Source: Faecalicatena_A orotica (GTDB lineage Bacteria > Bacillota > Clostridia > Lachnospirales > Lachnospiraceae). Taken from it: DNA of 64,000 nt. Shown here one piece after another: positions 27,140-36,493 of the stretch. Both the position numbers and the translations under genes were made by a program. How positions within the stretch are numbered: position 1 is the first letter of the stretch; the number at the start of each line of letters is the position of its first letter. The notes beneath the pieces were generated by a model. The model worked only from the letters and a program-made list of their open reading frames with translations. It was not told where the DNA came from and ran no database searches. The stretch lies in NCBI RefSeq assembly GCF_040545875.1, contig NZ_JBEPMR010000019.1; one strand, given 5' to 3'.

Positions 27140-28252
27140 TTATTCCATATGCATCTTAGTAATTAGGTTGCAATTTTCCAAAGTCCTTTGTGTTTGTTTC
27201 ACCAGTGCCTCTGTCATTCCAACCGCCAACTGTTCTAAATCGGGGTCTGGATTTGCTTTGAGACAAGTATCTGTCCATTTTGAGGGAATAGCCTCGATAC
27301 CCCCAAAGGCCCCTGCTATGTACCCTGCCATGCATGCAATCGTATCGCAGTCTCTTCCGAAGTTAGCTGCACCGATAATTGTTTTTTGGAAGTCACCTGC
27401 TGTGTTTAAGAACATTCCGATGGCACAGGGAATGGACTCGTATGCTTCGCAGCTGTCATTATGACGCCCGTCTGTACAAAGAGGCTTGCCTCTTCCGCAC
27501 CAGTCAATCAGAAGCTGGTCATAGTATAATTTTGTGAGTTCTTCCGTGTCCTTTGCCTCTTTTGCCAGCTTTACCGCCAGATGAAGCGGCTGATACATCT
27601 TACTGCACTTTCCGCCAGGTACATTCTCCAATGCAGCGGTAACCACGCTGTCCACAGTGCTGTCAGGATTCATCGCCTCAGCCACGGCTGCCGCAATAAT
27701 CCCTGCTGCATCTCTGGAATGGTCATGATGTATAATAGACATCAAATCATAGGCATCCAAAGAGGCCTGTCTGGGGTTGCAGGCATTTATGATTCCCACT
27801 GGTCCGATGCACATAGCGGAGCTGTTTTCCCCGATATTCCCTGCACCTGCCTGACGCGCCGGCATATAGGTCATCACAAGCCGCCAATAGGAAGCTGCAC
27901 TGCTGTACCAGCATCTGTTCACATCCAGATGCTTTACCCAGTAATCTCCCAATTCATCACAGGTTATCCTTCCCTCATGTTCAATCATGCATTGTGCATT
28001 CACAGTTGCAAAATAGCTGTCATCCGTATAAGTTCCCGGCTGGTCCGACCAGGCATACGCGCTGGGCGATTCTGGCATGAAAAAATCGTCCGGACGGGTC
28101 TTGTAGCTGATTAAATCTGTTACCGGACCGTCATGAAGCTTCCTTATAAATTCAGCATCCATCCCTTCCACAGGTCCGCCGAAAGCGTCTCCCACTACGC
28201 CTCCCATGATACATCCAAATACCTTTTTATATAACGCTGTCTGTTTGTTCAT
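27140..28252 (-). CDS. ADP-ribosylglycohydrolase (DraG)-family protein
   Basis: The start at 28252 has an AAAGGA site at good spacing. The product of about 370 residues has the DraG landmarks: MGGVVGDAFGGPVEG near the N-terminus, GTYTDDSYFATVNA with the first metal aspartates, and ANFGRDCDTIACMAGYIAGA with the second metal site. DraG-type enzymes remove ADP-ribose or hydrolyse related N-/O-glycosides. Relatives inside sugar ABC operons are common and may hydrolyse nucleoside-like or other glycosides. Here it follows the permease genes, which supports a role in processing the imported substrate. Confidence 0.75.
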   Translation of the reverse strand: MNKQTALYKKVFGCIMGGVVGDAFGGPVEGMDAEFIRKLHDGPVTDLISYKTRPDDFFMPESPSAYAWSDQPGTYTDDSYFATVNAQCMIEHEGRITCDELGDYWVKHLDVNRCWYSSAASYWRLVMTYMPARQAGAGNIGENSSAMCIGPVGIINACNPRQASLDAYDLMSIIHHDHSRDAAGIIAAAVAEAMNPDSTVDSVVTAALENVPGGKCSKMYQPLHLAVKLAKEAKDTEELTKLYYDQLLIDWCGRGKPLCTDGRHNDSCEAYESIPCAIGMFLNTAGDFQKTIIGAANFGRDCDTIACMAGYIAGAFGGIEAIPSKWTDTCLKANPDPDLEQLAVGMTEALVKQTQRTLENCNLITKMHME

Positions 28253-28288
28253 AAATACCATCCTTTCTTTTTACAACTTAGGTTTCTA

Positions 28289-29119
28289 TTATCCTTTCAC
28301 ACTGCCAGATGTCATTCCTTCAACAAAAGTATCCTGCATCAGCATATAAATAATGAGGATAGGAAGCACGGAGATTACTGCCGCTGCATAGATATACGCT
28401 GGATCACCGCTATTTTTGCCTACAAAATTATAGAACCTGAGTGCCACTGTCCGAACGTTCTCATCCTGCAGGAATGTATTAGCAAATAAAAATTCGTTCC
28501 ATACATTTACAAATACGATCAGCATAACTGTAGATAGTATGGGTTTCGCCAATGGCAGCACATTATACCAAAAATTCTGTATCTCTCCTGCTCCGTCTAT
28601 TCTGGCGGCTTCATCCAGTTCTTTAGGCATTCCCTGAAAAAAGGCATGTACAAACATGAAGTTAAAGGGAATATTAATAGCTGTATAGATGACAATCATT
28701 CCCAGACGGGAATTCACAAGCCCGATTTTGTGGAACATGAAGAATAAGGTGGCAATGATAGCGAATCCCGGTATGGACAGTCCCGCGGTAAAATATGTAC
28801 GGAATGCATTTTTCCCAAATGCTTCCAGTTTTACGATTCCGTAAGCTGCCAGTCCCGTCACCGTCAGTACAATCACTGCCGCCGCCAGACCGATAACCAG
28901 ATTACTCAAATATGCCTGCAGATACCCTCCTTTCCTCCAGGCTATCATAAAATTTTCCAAATGTATGCTTTCCGGAAATGCAATCAGCTTCTTTTTTATA
29001 TCCTCATTAGACCTGACAGAGTTGAGGAACATTACTAACAAAGGGACCATTTGTGCTACCGCAATCATAATCAGGACTAAGTAGGAAACTATTTTTACAA
29101 GTTTTTTCTTTTTATTCAA
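28289..29119 (-). CDS. Sugar ABC transporter permease, MalG type (TTG start)
   Basis: A TTG start at 29119 is preferred. It follows AAGGAGGGG and overlaps the upstream stop as TTGA; it gives 276 residues, the usual family length, while a longer frame reads into the previous gene. The protein has six membrane spans and the inner-membrane permease EAA motif ELDEAARIDGAGEIQNFWYN (about residues 170-190), which docks the ATPase. No ATPase gene is in the operon, so a shared MsmX-like ATPase elsewhere is likely. It pairs with the adjacent MalF-type permease. Confidence 0.85.
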   Translation of the reverse strand: MNKKKKLVKIVSYLVLIMIAVAQMVPLLVMFLNSVRSNEDIKKKLIAFPESIHLENFMIAWRKGGYLQAYLSNLVIGLAAAVIVLTVTGLAAYGIVKLEAFGKNAFRTYFTAGLSIPGFAIIATLFFMFHKIGLVNSRLGMIVIYTAINIPFNFMFVHAFFQGMPKELDEAARIDGAGEIQNFWYNVLPLAKPILSTVMLIVFVNVWNEFLFANTFLQDENVRTVALRFYNFVGKNSGDPAYIYAAAVISVLPILIIYMLMQDTFVEGMTSGSVKG

Positions 29120-30000
29120 ACTTCTCCCCTCCTTCTCAACTTCTGGACCAGTGTAAAGAGCAGATATATAGCCAGACATCCCCCGCAAACCGTAGTGCAT
29201 AATGCGGATCCATAGCCTACTTCATAGGATATGAAGCTCTTTCTGTAAATCCATGTGGATACCAGTTCTGTAGCGTTCGAAGGTCCCCCCTGGGTCATAA
29301 TCCACACATAGTCAAAGGTTGTAAATGATGCGATAAGAATAAAAGTAAAGTAGGAAATTATTGTCGGTTTAATCTGAGGAACTGTCACGCTGAAAAATTT
29401 TCTTAACGGACCGGCGCCCTCCATAGTTGCCGCCTCCAGAAGGGAGCGGTCAACCTGATGAAGTGCTGAGAACATAAGCACCAGTACGAATCCCCACCAA
29501 TGCCAGTTGTCCACAAAAGCCACTGCATAGAGCGCCAGTTTTCCATTCCCAAGAGGAGCAAAATTACTGAGGCTTTCTATGCCCAATGCTTTAAAAACGG
29601 AGGCAATTCCTGAATAAGGGCTGTAAAAGGTTGCAAAAATCTTGCCTGCAATAGCCGCCCCTACAACATAAGGCAGGAAATAGATGGTACGAAGAAGCAT
29701 CTGCCCTCTGCTGATGTTGGATAAAATCACCGCCAGTATAAGCCCTATAGCCAAAGGGATCACCAGAAACATCGCCATCCAGATTAAATTATTTTTTAAT
29801 GCGTGGAAAAAGGAGGTGTCCGACAGCATAGTTACATAATTCTGAAGCCCTATAAACTTAGGTGCCTTCAGGCCATTCCAGTTAGTAAATGAATACCAGA
29901 CCATTCCCACTGCAGGTATCAGTACAATGCCCACATGGATTAAGAACGCTGGCAGTACAAATACCATTCCCTTTAATTTCCTTCTGTCAAATTGTTTCAT
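29116..30000 (-). CDS. Sugar ABC transporter permease, MalF type
   Basis: The 294-residue protein has six membrane spans and the EAA docking motif LLEAATMEGAGPLRKFFSVT (about residues 190-210). The start follows GGGGGGAG. It is second in the operon after the binding-protein gene and overlaps the next permease gene through TTGA, the usual SBP-MalF-MalG order of CUT1 importers. Confidence 0.88.
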   Translation of the reverse strand: MKQFDRRKLKGMVFVLPAFLIHVGIVLIPAVGMVWYSFTNWNGLKAPKFIGLQNYVTMLSDTSFFHALKNNLIWMAMFLVIPLAIGLILAVILSNISRGQMLLRTIYFLPYVVGAAIAGKIFATFYSPYSGIASVFKALGIESLSNFAPLGNGKLALYAVAFVDNWHWWGFVLVLMFSALHQVDRSLLEAATMEGAGPLRKFFSVTVPQIKPTIISYFTFILIASFTTFDYVWIMTQGGPSNATELVSTWIYRKSFISYEVGYGSALCTTVCGGCLAIYLLFTLVQKLRRRGEV

Positions 30001-30018
30001 GATTCTCCCCCCTTAAGC

Positions 30019-31374
30019 CTACCCTACAAATACAAATCCTTCTGCCAGCTCCTTGTCCAATACCTTCTGGGCTTCCTCGCAAAACTGTTCTACCGTGTAA
30101 TCCCCGTAATAAACCTTATCCAGATTGTTCATCATGTAAATATTTGTATCAGACGGATAAGAGGACCAAGGTGCATACCCGACTGTGTCCTGCCCCAGGA
30201 TATCTCCCAGAGAATCCAGAGTCTTCCGGATATCATCGGCCATATCAGCCGGATACAGGTTCTCATCCACATCTCTGCATAGCGTAGGATATCCTGCTGC
30301 AATGGCATCAGCAAGCCGCTGCTCATCCTCATATAGATAATTGATCAGTTCCGCACATAAATCTGCCTGTTTTGTATTTGCATTCACTGACATAACTGCG
30401 CCAATCCCTGCAGAGCCAGATGCCGGAATACCATCCTTCATCGAAGGCCATACCGTGCATTCCCAGTCAAATTTCAAACTTCCCGGTGAGATAGTTTCCA
30501 GTGTAAGCCATGTGCCTTCTGTGCAGAATACAGCCTGTTCGTTCTGGAAAAACGTTCTAGCCTCATCGTTGGTAATGGCACCGCTCTGGCCCTGATTAAT
30601 CCAGCCGGCATCCCAGTCCTTTTTCAGCAGTTCAAACGCCCCTTTAATCTCGTTATCCGTAAATTTAAGTTCTCCGGTAAACAGTTTCTTTATATTATCT
30701 CTTCCTGCATAGTTTCCCAAATAATGGTCATAAATCCATTGCTGGAATTCATTCGCACCGGAATAACCATATTCAATCGGGATATATCCCTGGGTAGCCG
30801 CCTTTTCACATACATCCTCAAATTCAGCTCGGGTCTTTGGAACATCACAGCCCAGTTCTTTTAAAAGGTCAAGATTGCAATACATGGAGGTTGCCTCTGA
30901 AGAATGAGGAACACCGTACAGCTTTCCTTCTACAGTAGCCGCATCCAGCCCCCAGTCATAAATCAGGTCCTCCCATTTATACTGGTTTTCATAATTGCTG
31001 AGATCTAACAGAGTTCCCGCCTCAACGTAATCCGGAATATCAAAACAGTCCAACATAAAAATATCCGGGCCGCCTCCGGCAGCAAGCTGTACGCGCAGAG
31101 TTTCCTGAACATCAGGCAGACATTGGAAATCAATATTCACCCCGGGATGTTCCTCCATAAATGGTTCGAAAAAATGGTCGAACCACACCTGCTGCATATC
31201 ATCCTCCAGGCTTCCCCAGTAAACGGAGATTGTAGTTTCCTCACCTTTGTCACCGGACTTTGCCTTATCATCTCCTGTTGTACTGTTTCCTGAATCACCT
31301 CCACATGCTGTTATGCCACCTAATATTGTCACAATAAGCACCATGATGATTGTTTTGCGAAGCATGTTTTTCAT
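30019..31374 (-). CDS. Sugar ABC transporter substrate-binding lipoprotein
   Basis: The 451-residue product has a lipoprotein signal peptide with lipobox GITAC, the Cys at about residue 24, and a mature domain of the extracellular solute-binding family 1 (VYWGSLEDDMQQVWFDHFFE, GGGPDIFMLDC, GVPHSSEATSMYCN). It would be anchored outside the cell and pass a sugar or oligosaccharide to the two permeases downstream. It is first in the operon and divergent from the YesM/YesN genes, which probably sense the sugar and switch the operon on. The sugar is not evident. Confidence 0.88.
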   Translation of the reverse strand: MKNMLRKTIIMVLIVTILGGITACGGDSGNSTTGDDKAKSGDKGEETTISVYWGSLEDDMQQVWFDHFFEPFMEEHPGVNIDFQCLPDVQETLRVQLAAGGGPDIFMLDCFDIPDYVEAGTLLDLSNYENQYKWEDLIYDWGLDAATVEGKLYGVPHSSEATSMYCNLDLLKELGCDVPKTRAEFEDVCEKAATQGYIPIEYGYSGANEFQQWIYDHYLGNYAGRDNIKKLFTGELKFTDNEIKGAFELLKKDWDAGWINQGQSGAITNDEARTFFQNEQAVFCTEGTWLTLETISPGSLKFDWECTVWPSMKDGIPASGSAGIGAVMSVNANTKQADLCAELINYLYEDEQRLADAIAAGYPTLCRDVDENLYPADMADDIRKTLDSLGDILGQDTVGYAPWSSYPSDTNIYMMNNLDKVYYGDYTVEQFCEEAQKVLDKELAEGFVFVG

Positions 31375-31477
31375 ACTCTCACATCTCCTTCCTCTTTTTA
31401 AGAGTTTTTATGGTTGACGGTTTTCTTATATCCCTATTATAAAATTCCTTTTATAGTTAGTACATTTACAATTTTTG

Positions 31478-31527
31478 GTAAAATTTTATATTATTTTTAG
31501 ATACTTGATAAATAGTAAAATTTTATA
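31478..31527. repeat. Repeated AT-rich palindrome between ABC operon and yesMN-type genes
   Basis: GTAAAATTTTATA occurs at 31478-31490 and again at 31515-31527, 37 bp apart. Each copy contains the palindrome TAAAATTTTA. Their location in the divergent intergenic region makes them candidate binding sites for the YesN-type regulator or for a curved promoter element. Confidence 0.45.
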
Positions 31528-31659
31528 ATTTACCTGATTATTCCAGATTTATACGTTTGTTTTCGCTAAATTCATTTATTTTATGGAATTTATTTCACTG
31601 ATATGATACAATACATTTTAATATATCTGAAAATAGATTTGATGGGAGGCAGGCGGTTT

Positions 31660-33441
31660 ATGAATCAAAAAAAGTTCAGAGTCACTTTCAGAATACGGTT
31701 TTTCCTTTTGGCATTCAGTTTTTTATTTCTACTCATCATCTCTGTCCTATTGTTTATAATCCCCTATGCGCTATATACGCAGCTATATATATATCAGGCA
31801 GAGTATTATTGCAATAACTTTTTAGCCCAGGCCAATGTAGGTGTAGAAAGTGCCCTGGAAGAATTTAACCTTAAAATTCAGGAAGTGATGGACGATGAGG
31901 ATATCCTGACTATGTTAGCCCACAAAGAGCCGCAGTCAGACTGTCAATATCAGTACCAGACAGCAGTGGCAAAATATTTTCAGCCAAAAACTCTGGATGA
32001 ATATTATCTGCAGGAGCTGGATTTATATATCAAAGACACCGGTGAATCAGTATACTATGGCACAAAGCCTACCACACTATCGGATCCTTTTAACAGCATT
32101 TATTATGAGAGGGCGCTGGCCTATCCCACCCGGGTAAACTGGCTGCGCTATAATCCTGAAAATGACTGTTTAGAGCTGTCCGCCTTAGTTTACAATAAAG
32201 AAAACTATCAGGTCACAGGGCTGATGATTGTACGGCTCTCCACGGACTTTCTTATGTACAGCTTCAATGTTTACAACACACTGGATATTGACCGACTTTA
32301 CATAACTGATCAGAATGAGCAGATTCTCTGTACCACAGAATCCGGATTTTTAGGGTGTTCTCTTAAGGACTTGGAATTAGAACCTGATATAGGGGTGCAG
32401 AGGACTGACACCGGTATCGCTATACTCCGGCCTCTCTCCAGAATTAATACCAATTTTCCCTATGGTGAATGGAAAAGTGTAATTCTTTTGGACCGTCAGA
32501 CACTATTGAAGCCATTTCACCAGATTGCATGGGTATTCTATGGAATTGCTCTGTGCCTGCTTGGAATATCCATTTTCCTGATACTTCGTTTCTCCAGTTT
32601 TATTACTAAACCGATTACTGCACTGGTTTCTGCCATGAAGGAGGTGGAAAGGGAACAGCTGGATATTACTCTGCCGGAAACCAGTCCCCTCAGGGAGATG
32701 TCCGAGATTAACCAGGGTTTTAATAAGATGGTTTCTCGTCTGGATATGCTGATTAACAGTGTATACAAAAGCCGTCTGGCCAGACAGGAGGCCCAGCTTA
32801 AGTCCCTTCAGTCACAGATCAACCCCCATTTTCTGTTCAATACACTGCAGCTGATTAGTTGGAAAGCCTACGAATATGAAGCTACGCCTGTCTGCGATAT
32901 GCTGGGCAGTTTAAGTTATATGCTTGAGACAGATCTCTATTCCGATGACAAGAATACTTTTACTCTGGCGGAAGAGGTGGAATATATACGCCAGTACAGT
33001 AAGATTATCAGGTGCAAATATAACGATAAGATTCGTATAATATTAGATATACCGGAAGAATTGTTGGACTGCAGGATTCCAAAACTGATTCTGCAGCCGT
33101 TTCTGGAAAATTCTATTACGCACGGACTCGCTCCGAAACCATCCCCCGGGCAGGTTTGCCTTTCTGTCCGGCGTGAAGGCCCTGATTTAAACATTACTAT
33201 ACAAGATGATGGAACCGGTATCCGAAGCGGTATCCTGCAGACAATAAAACAGCCATCTGCATCTCAAGGCGGCCACCATATCGCTTTGAACAATATACAG
33301 GACCGTATTCATCTCCTTTATGGAAATGCTTATGGGTTCACCATTGAAAGTCAGTTAAATGAAGGAACTACTATATATTTAAAAATACCTTATATCAAGG
33401 AAGGGAATGAAGATGATAAAAATATTACTGGTAGAAGATGA
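31660..33441 (+). CDS. YesM-type sensor histidine kinase
   Basis: The start at 31660 is chosen for the GGGAGG site upstream. The roughly 593-residue protein has a membrane span at about residues 15-35, an extracellular cache-like sensor of about 250 residues, a second span (about 285-305), a HAMP linker, the His_kinase motif QSQINPHFLFNTLQLISW and a HATPase domain (PFLENSITHGL, DDGTGIRSG). It overlaps the response-regulator gene by 29 bp. Such pairs sense extracellular glycans or sugars and control adjacent ABC importers, here the divergent one. Confidence 0.88.
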   Translation: MNQKKFRVTFRIRFFLLAFSFLFLLIISVLLFIIPYALYTQLYIYQAEYYCNNFLAQANVGVESALEEFNLKIQEVMDDEDILTMLAHKEPQSDCQYQYQTAVAKYFQPKTLDEYYLQELDLYIKDTGESVYYGTKPTTLSDPFNSIYYERALAYPTRVNWLRYNPENDCLELSALVYNKENYQVTGLMIVRLSTDFLMYSFNVYNTLDIDRLYITDQNEQILCTTESGFLGCSLKDLELEPDIGVQRTDTGIAILRPLSRINTNFPYGEWKSVILLDRQTLLKPFHQIAWVFYGIALCLLGISIFLILRFSSFITKPITALVSAMKEVEREQLDITLPETSPLREMSEINQGFNKMVSRLDMLINSVYKSRLARQEAQLKSLQSQINPHFLFNTLQLISWKAYEYEATPVCDMLGSLSYMLETDLYSDDKNTFTLAEEVEYIRQYSKIIRCKYNDKIRIILDIPEELLDCRIPKLILQPFLENSITHGLAPKPSPGQVCLSVRREGPDLNITIQDDGTGIRSGILQTIKQPSASQGGHHIALNNIQDRIHLLYGNAYGFTIESQLNEGTTIYLKIPYIKEGNEDDKNITGRR

Positions 33442-34987
33442 AGACGGTATCCGCACCAGCATAGCTAATGCGTTCTCTTGGAACAAGCTTGGCTGCGAGC
33501 TTTACAGAACAGCCGCATCCGGACTGGAGGCTCTGGAAATATGTATTCAGAATCCCCCTGATATTGTAATCTCTGACATTGTCATGCCTGGCATTGATGG
33601 ACTTACTTTTGTGAAATACATAAAGGAAAAGCAGCCGGATATGCAGTTCATCATTCTTACGGGTCACCGTAATTTCGATTACGCGAAGGATGCTCTTAAC
33701 CTTGGTGCCGCTTATTTTATGCTGAAGCCGGTTAATTATAACGAACTGAAGGAGGCAATTGTCTCCTTAGTGAGCCGGATTACAGATACACAGGAGGGAA
33801 GGAAACAAGAAATCCAGAAAGAGCAGCTTCTTTGCGGGCTTCTTTCTGGCCGTCTCCAGCCAGAAAATCTCCATGAAACACCGCTTAGTTCATGGTTTCA
33901 GCGTGTATCTTGTTATCAGGTTTTAACCCTTGCCTTTGATAATGGAGAGGAGACGGCTGATAACGTCCTCAGGCTGGAGAACCTTTCCATATTTGCCGGC
34001 CATATGCTAAAGGACTATTCCTGCCTTTTTACCAAAATGGACTCAGGATATTTCATTATTATCTTTCCTTATTATCAGAAGGAAGAAAACATGTTTGCCC
34101 AAAAGGAACTATTCCTCCTTTTACAACGCAAAACTGCTGATTTTTTCCGGACTCCTGTTTCAATGGGGGTAAGTAAACTGCTCACTGGTTTTTCTCAGTT
34201 ACATGAAGGATACATTCAATCTATGCGGGCACTGGGGCAAAAGTTTTTCTCTGGGAATTCCAGTTTAAACTTCTTTCTTCCTACGCATTCAGAGGATATC
34301 TGCCAGATTACCGATTTTAACCTGCCCAGCCTCTCTGCCCAGAAAACCGCAGACCTGCTCAAGCGGTCCAATGGCCTTCTGTTGGAGCAGCTGGCCAACG
34401 ATTTATTCTTTGAACTGTTTTCCCCGTACCACCAGAACATCGGCCTAATTAAAAGCTCTTTTATCATTGTAGCCATCCTATGCATCAAGAAGGTGGTGCG
34501 GGAGGATTCCCGCCAACTGGCATTGATTCTGGAAAAATACGGTAACTTCCAGATGGCAGTCAAGGCACAGACACTTCAGGACCTGAAGGATATCTTTATT
34601 AATCTGGTACTGGATCTCAGTGAATATCAGGCATTGAAGCTCAGTCCGAAACAGACAGTAATAGATAAGGTAATCGTCTTTATCGAAGAAAATTACCAAA
34701 CCAATATCTCTCTTAATGATATTGCAAAGACCGTATACCTTTCTCCCTCATATCTTAGTTCTATGATTACCCGGGAGACAGGAAAGAGCTTTACTGACAT
34801 ACTAAATGAAATCCGTATTCAGAAGGCTATTGAACTCTTGAAGGATCCCAAACGGAAGATAGCGGATGTTGCCTATAACGTTGGATTTAACGAACCACAG
34901 TATTTCAGTATTGTATTTAAGAAAGTTACTCAGCTGACTCCCAGAGAATACAGGGAAATGTTCCTCAACGAACCGCGGGATATCTGA
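33413..34987 (+). CDS. YesN-type response regulator with AraC DNA-binding domain
   Basis: The ATG at 33413 has GGAAGGG at 7-nt spacing. The roughly 524-residue protein has a receiver domain (VEDEDGIRTSI; phosphoacceptor Asp in VISDIVMPG; Lys in MLKPVN), a long middle region and a C-terminal AraC double helix-turn-helix (LNDIAKTVYLSPSYLSSMI and IADVAYNVGFNEPQYFSIVF). It overlaps the kinase gene and is its partner. The likely target is the divergent sugar ABC operon. Confidence 0.88.
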   Translation: MIKILLVEDEDGIRTSIANAFSWNKLGCELYRTAASGLEALEICIQNPPDIVISDIVMPGIDGLTFVKYIKEKQPDMQFIILTGHRNFDYAKDALNLGAAYFMLKPVNYNELKEAIVSLVSRITDTQEGRKQEIQKEQLLCGLLSGRLQPENLHETPLSSWFQRVSCYQVLTLAFDNGEETADNVLRLENLSIFAGHMLKDYSCLFTKMDSGYFIIIFPYYQKEENMFAQKELFLLLQRKTADFFRTPVSMGVSKLLTGFSQLHEGYIQSMRALGQKFFSGNSSLNFFLPTHSEDICQITDFNLPSLSAQKTADLLKRSNGLLLEQLANDLFFELFSPYHQNIGLIKSSFIIVAILCIKKVVREDSRQLALILEKYGNFQMAVKAQTLQDLKDIFINLVLDLSEYQALKLSPKQTVIDKVIVFIEENYQTNISLNDIAKTVYLSPSYLSSMITRETGKSFTDILNEIRIQKAIELLKDPKRKIADVAYNVGFNEPQYFSIVFKKVTQLTPREYREMFLNEPRDI

Positions 34988-35000
34988 CTCTCGCGGTTCG
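34969..35000 (+). terminator. Possible terminator overlapping the end of the YesN-type gene
   Basis: CGAACCGCG (34969-34977) pairs with CGCGGTTCG (34992-35000) around a 14-nt loop. The first arm lies inside the coding end. The T-tract after it is poor, so termination may be partial. Confidence 0.45.
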
Positions 35001-35060
35001 CTGAAGCTACATTTTCTAAATATCTAATGCCGCATGATACCCCAGATATACCGAATCGTT

Positions 35061-36467
35061 TTATTCATATAAAGATGCCCCGTTGCTCGCAATTACATCC
35101 CGGTACCATCCGAAGCTCTTCTTTTCATATCTGTTCAACGTCCCGCTTCCGTCGTCATTGCGGTCTACATAAATAAATCCATAGCGTTTTGCAAGCTCTG
35201 CTGTAGACGCACTGACAAGGTCGATGCATCCCCACGAAGTATACCCCATTACTTCCACCCCGTCTTCGATTGCCTCGCCAACCTGAATCAGGTGGTCCTT
35301 CATATATTCAATGCGGTAATCATCGTAAACGGTCATGCCGCCGTTTCCATCGTCTGTCAGCCGGTCTTTGGCGCCCAGCCCGTTTTCTGCGATGAAGAGT
35401 GGTTTCTGATATCTGTCCCAGAGCACATTCAGCTCATAGCGCAGTCCCTGCGGGTCAATCTGCCATCCCCATTCACTGGCTTTGAGTATTGGATTCGGCA
35501 CGCCGCCGAGAAGATTCCCCTCCCCGCGTACATTCTTTTTGGGGTCTGCAGTTGCACAGACACTGACATAATAACTGAAAGAGACAAAATCCACAGTATT
35601 TTTCAGAATCTCTTTTTCCTCTTCTGTCACTCTGATATGGATATTATTCTTTTTAAAGTAACGGTTGAGGTATCGGGGGTATTCCCCGCGCACCTGCACA
35701 TCTGCAAAAAATGTGTTGAAATGGTCCTGTTTCATTGCTTCAATTACATCGGAAGGATCCGGTGACAGCGGGTAGATCGGCATACTGAGTATCATACAGC
35801 CGACCTGAAATGCAGGATTGATGGTATGTGCGATCTGAACCGCAGATGCACTCGCCACTAATTCGTGGTGAATGGCCTGATATAAGTCGGATTGTGACAG
35901 TTTCTCTTTTGGCGTATTGATTCCCCCGCTCATGAACGGGGAGTGCAGCACAGAGTTGATTTCATTAAAAGTCAGCCAGTATTTCACCTTATCTTTGTAA
36001 CGTGTGAAAACAGTTGTCACATACTTCTCATAAAACCCGATCATTTTAGGATTGATCCAGCCGTCATAATGTTCCGCTAAATATAGCGGTGTCTCATAAT
36101 GGGAAAGCGTCACTAGTGGTTCTATGCCGTATTTATGGCATTCGTCGAATAAATCATCATAGAACCTAAGTCCCTTCTCGTTCGGCTTTGACTCATCCCC
36201 TTTCGGGAAGATGCGGCTCCATGCGATGGAAGTACGGAATACTTTGAATCCCATTTCCGCAAATAGTTTGATGTCTTCTTTATATCTGTGGTAAAAATCA
36301 ATTCCGATCAGCTTCATGTTATCTTCTGTCGGTTTTTCTGTCCTCGGCCCTTTAATGCCGCGGGGCATCACATCCTGAATGGACAGCCCTTTCCCGTCTT
36401 CATTATAGGCGCCTTCACACTGGTTTGCGGCCACCGCCCCGCCCCATAAAAAATCTTTTGGAAACAT
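35061..36467 (-). CDS. GH1 6-phospho-beta-glucosidase
   Basis: The 468-residue GH1 enzyme has the FLWGGAVAANQCEGA N-terminal signature, acid/base Glu169 (LTFNEIN) and nucleophile Glu361 (FIAENG). Near the C-terminus SASTAELAKRYGFIYVD supplies the Ser, Lys and Tyr that hold the 6-phosphate in phospho-beta-glucosidases. It would release glucose-6-phosphate from phosphorylated beta-glucosides in the cytosol. No PTS gene is nearby; instead a ROK kinase is encoded 26 bp upstream and may make the phosphorylated substrate. It is last in the operon. Confidence 0.88.
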   Translation of the reverse strand: MFPKDFLWGGAVAANQCEGAYNEDGKGLSIQDVMPRGIKGPRTEKPTEDNMKLIGIDFYHRYKEDIKLFAEMGFKVFRTSIAWSRIFPKGDESKPNEKGLRFYDDLFDECHKYGIEPLVTLSHYETPLYLAEHYDGWINPKMIGFYEKYVTTVFTRYKDKVKYWLTFNEINSVLHSPFMSGGINTPKEKLSQSDLYQAIHHELVASASAVQIAHTINPAFQVGCMILSMPIYPLSPDPSDVIEAMKQDHFNTFFADVQVRGEYPRYLNRYFKKNNIHIRVTEEEKEILKNTVDFVSFSYYVSVCATADPKKNVRGEGNLLGGVPNPILKASEWGWQIDPQGLRYELNVLWDRYQKPLFIAENGLGAKDRLTDDGNGGMTVYDDYRIEYMKDHLIQVGEAIEDGVEVMGYTSWGCIDLVSASTAELAKRYGFIYVDRNDDGSGTLNRYEKKSFGWYRDVIASNGASLYE

Positions 36468-36493
36468 CCTGCATTTCCTCCTGCTCTTTTTAC

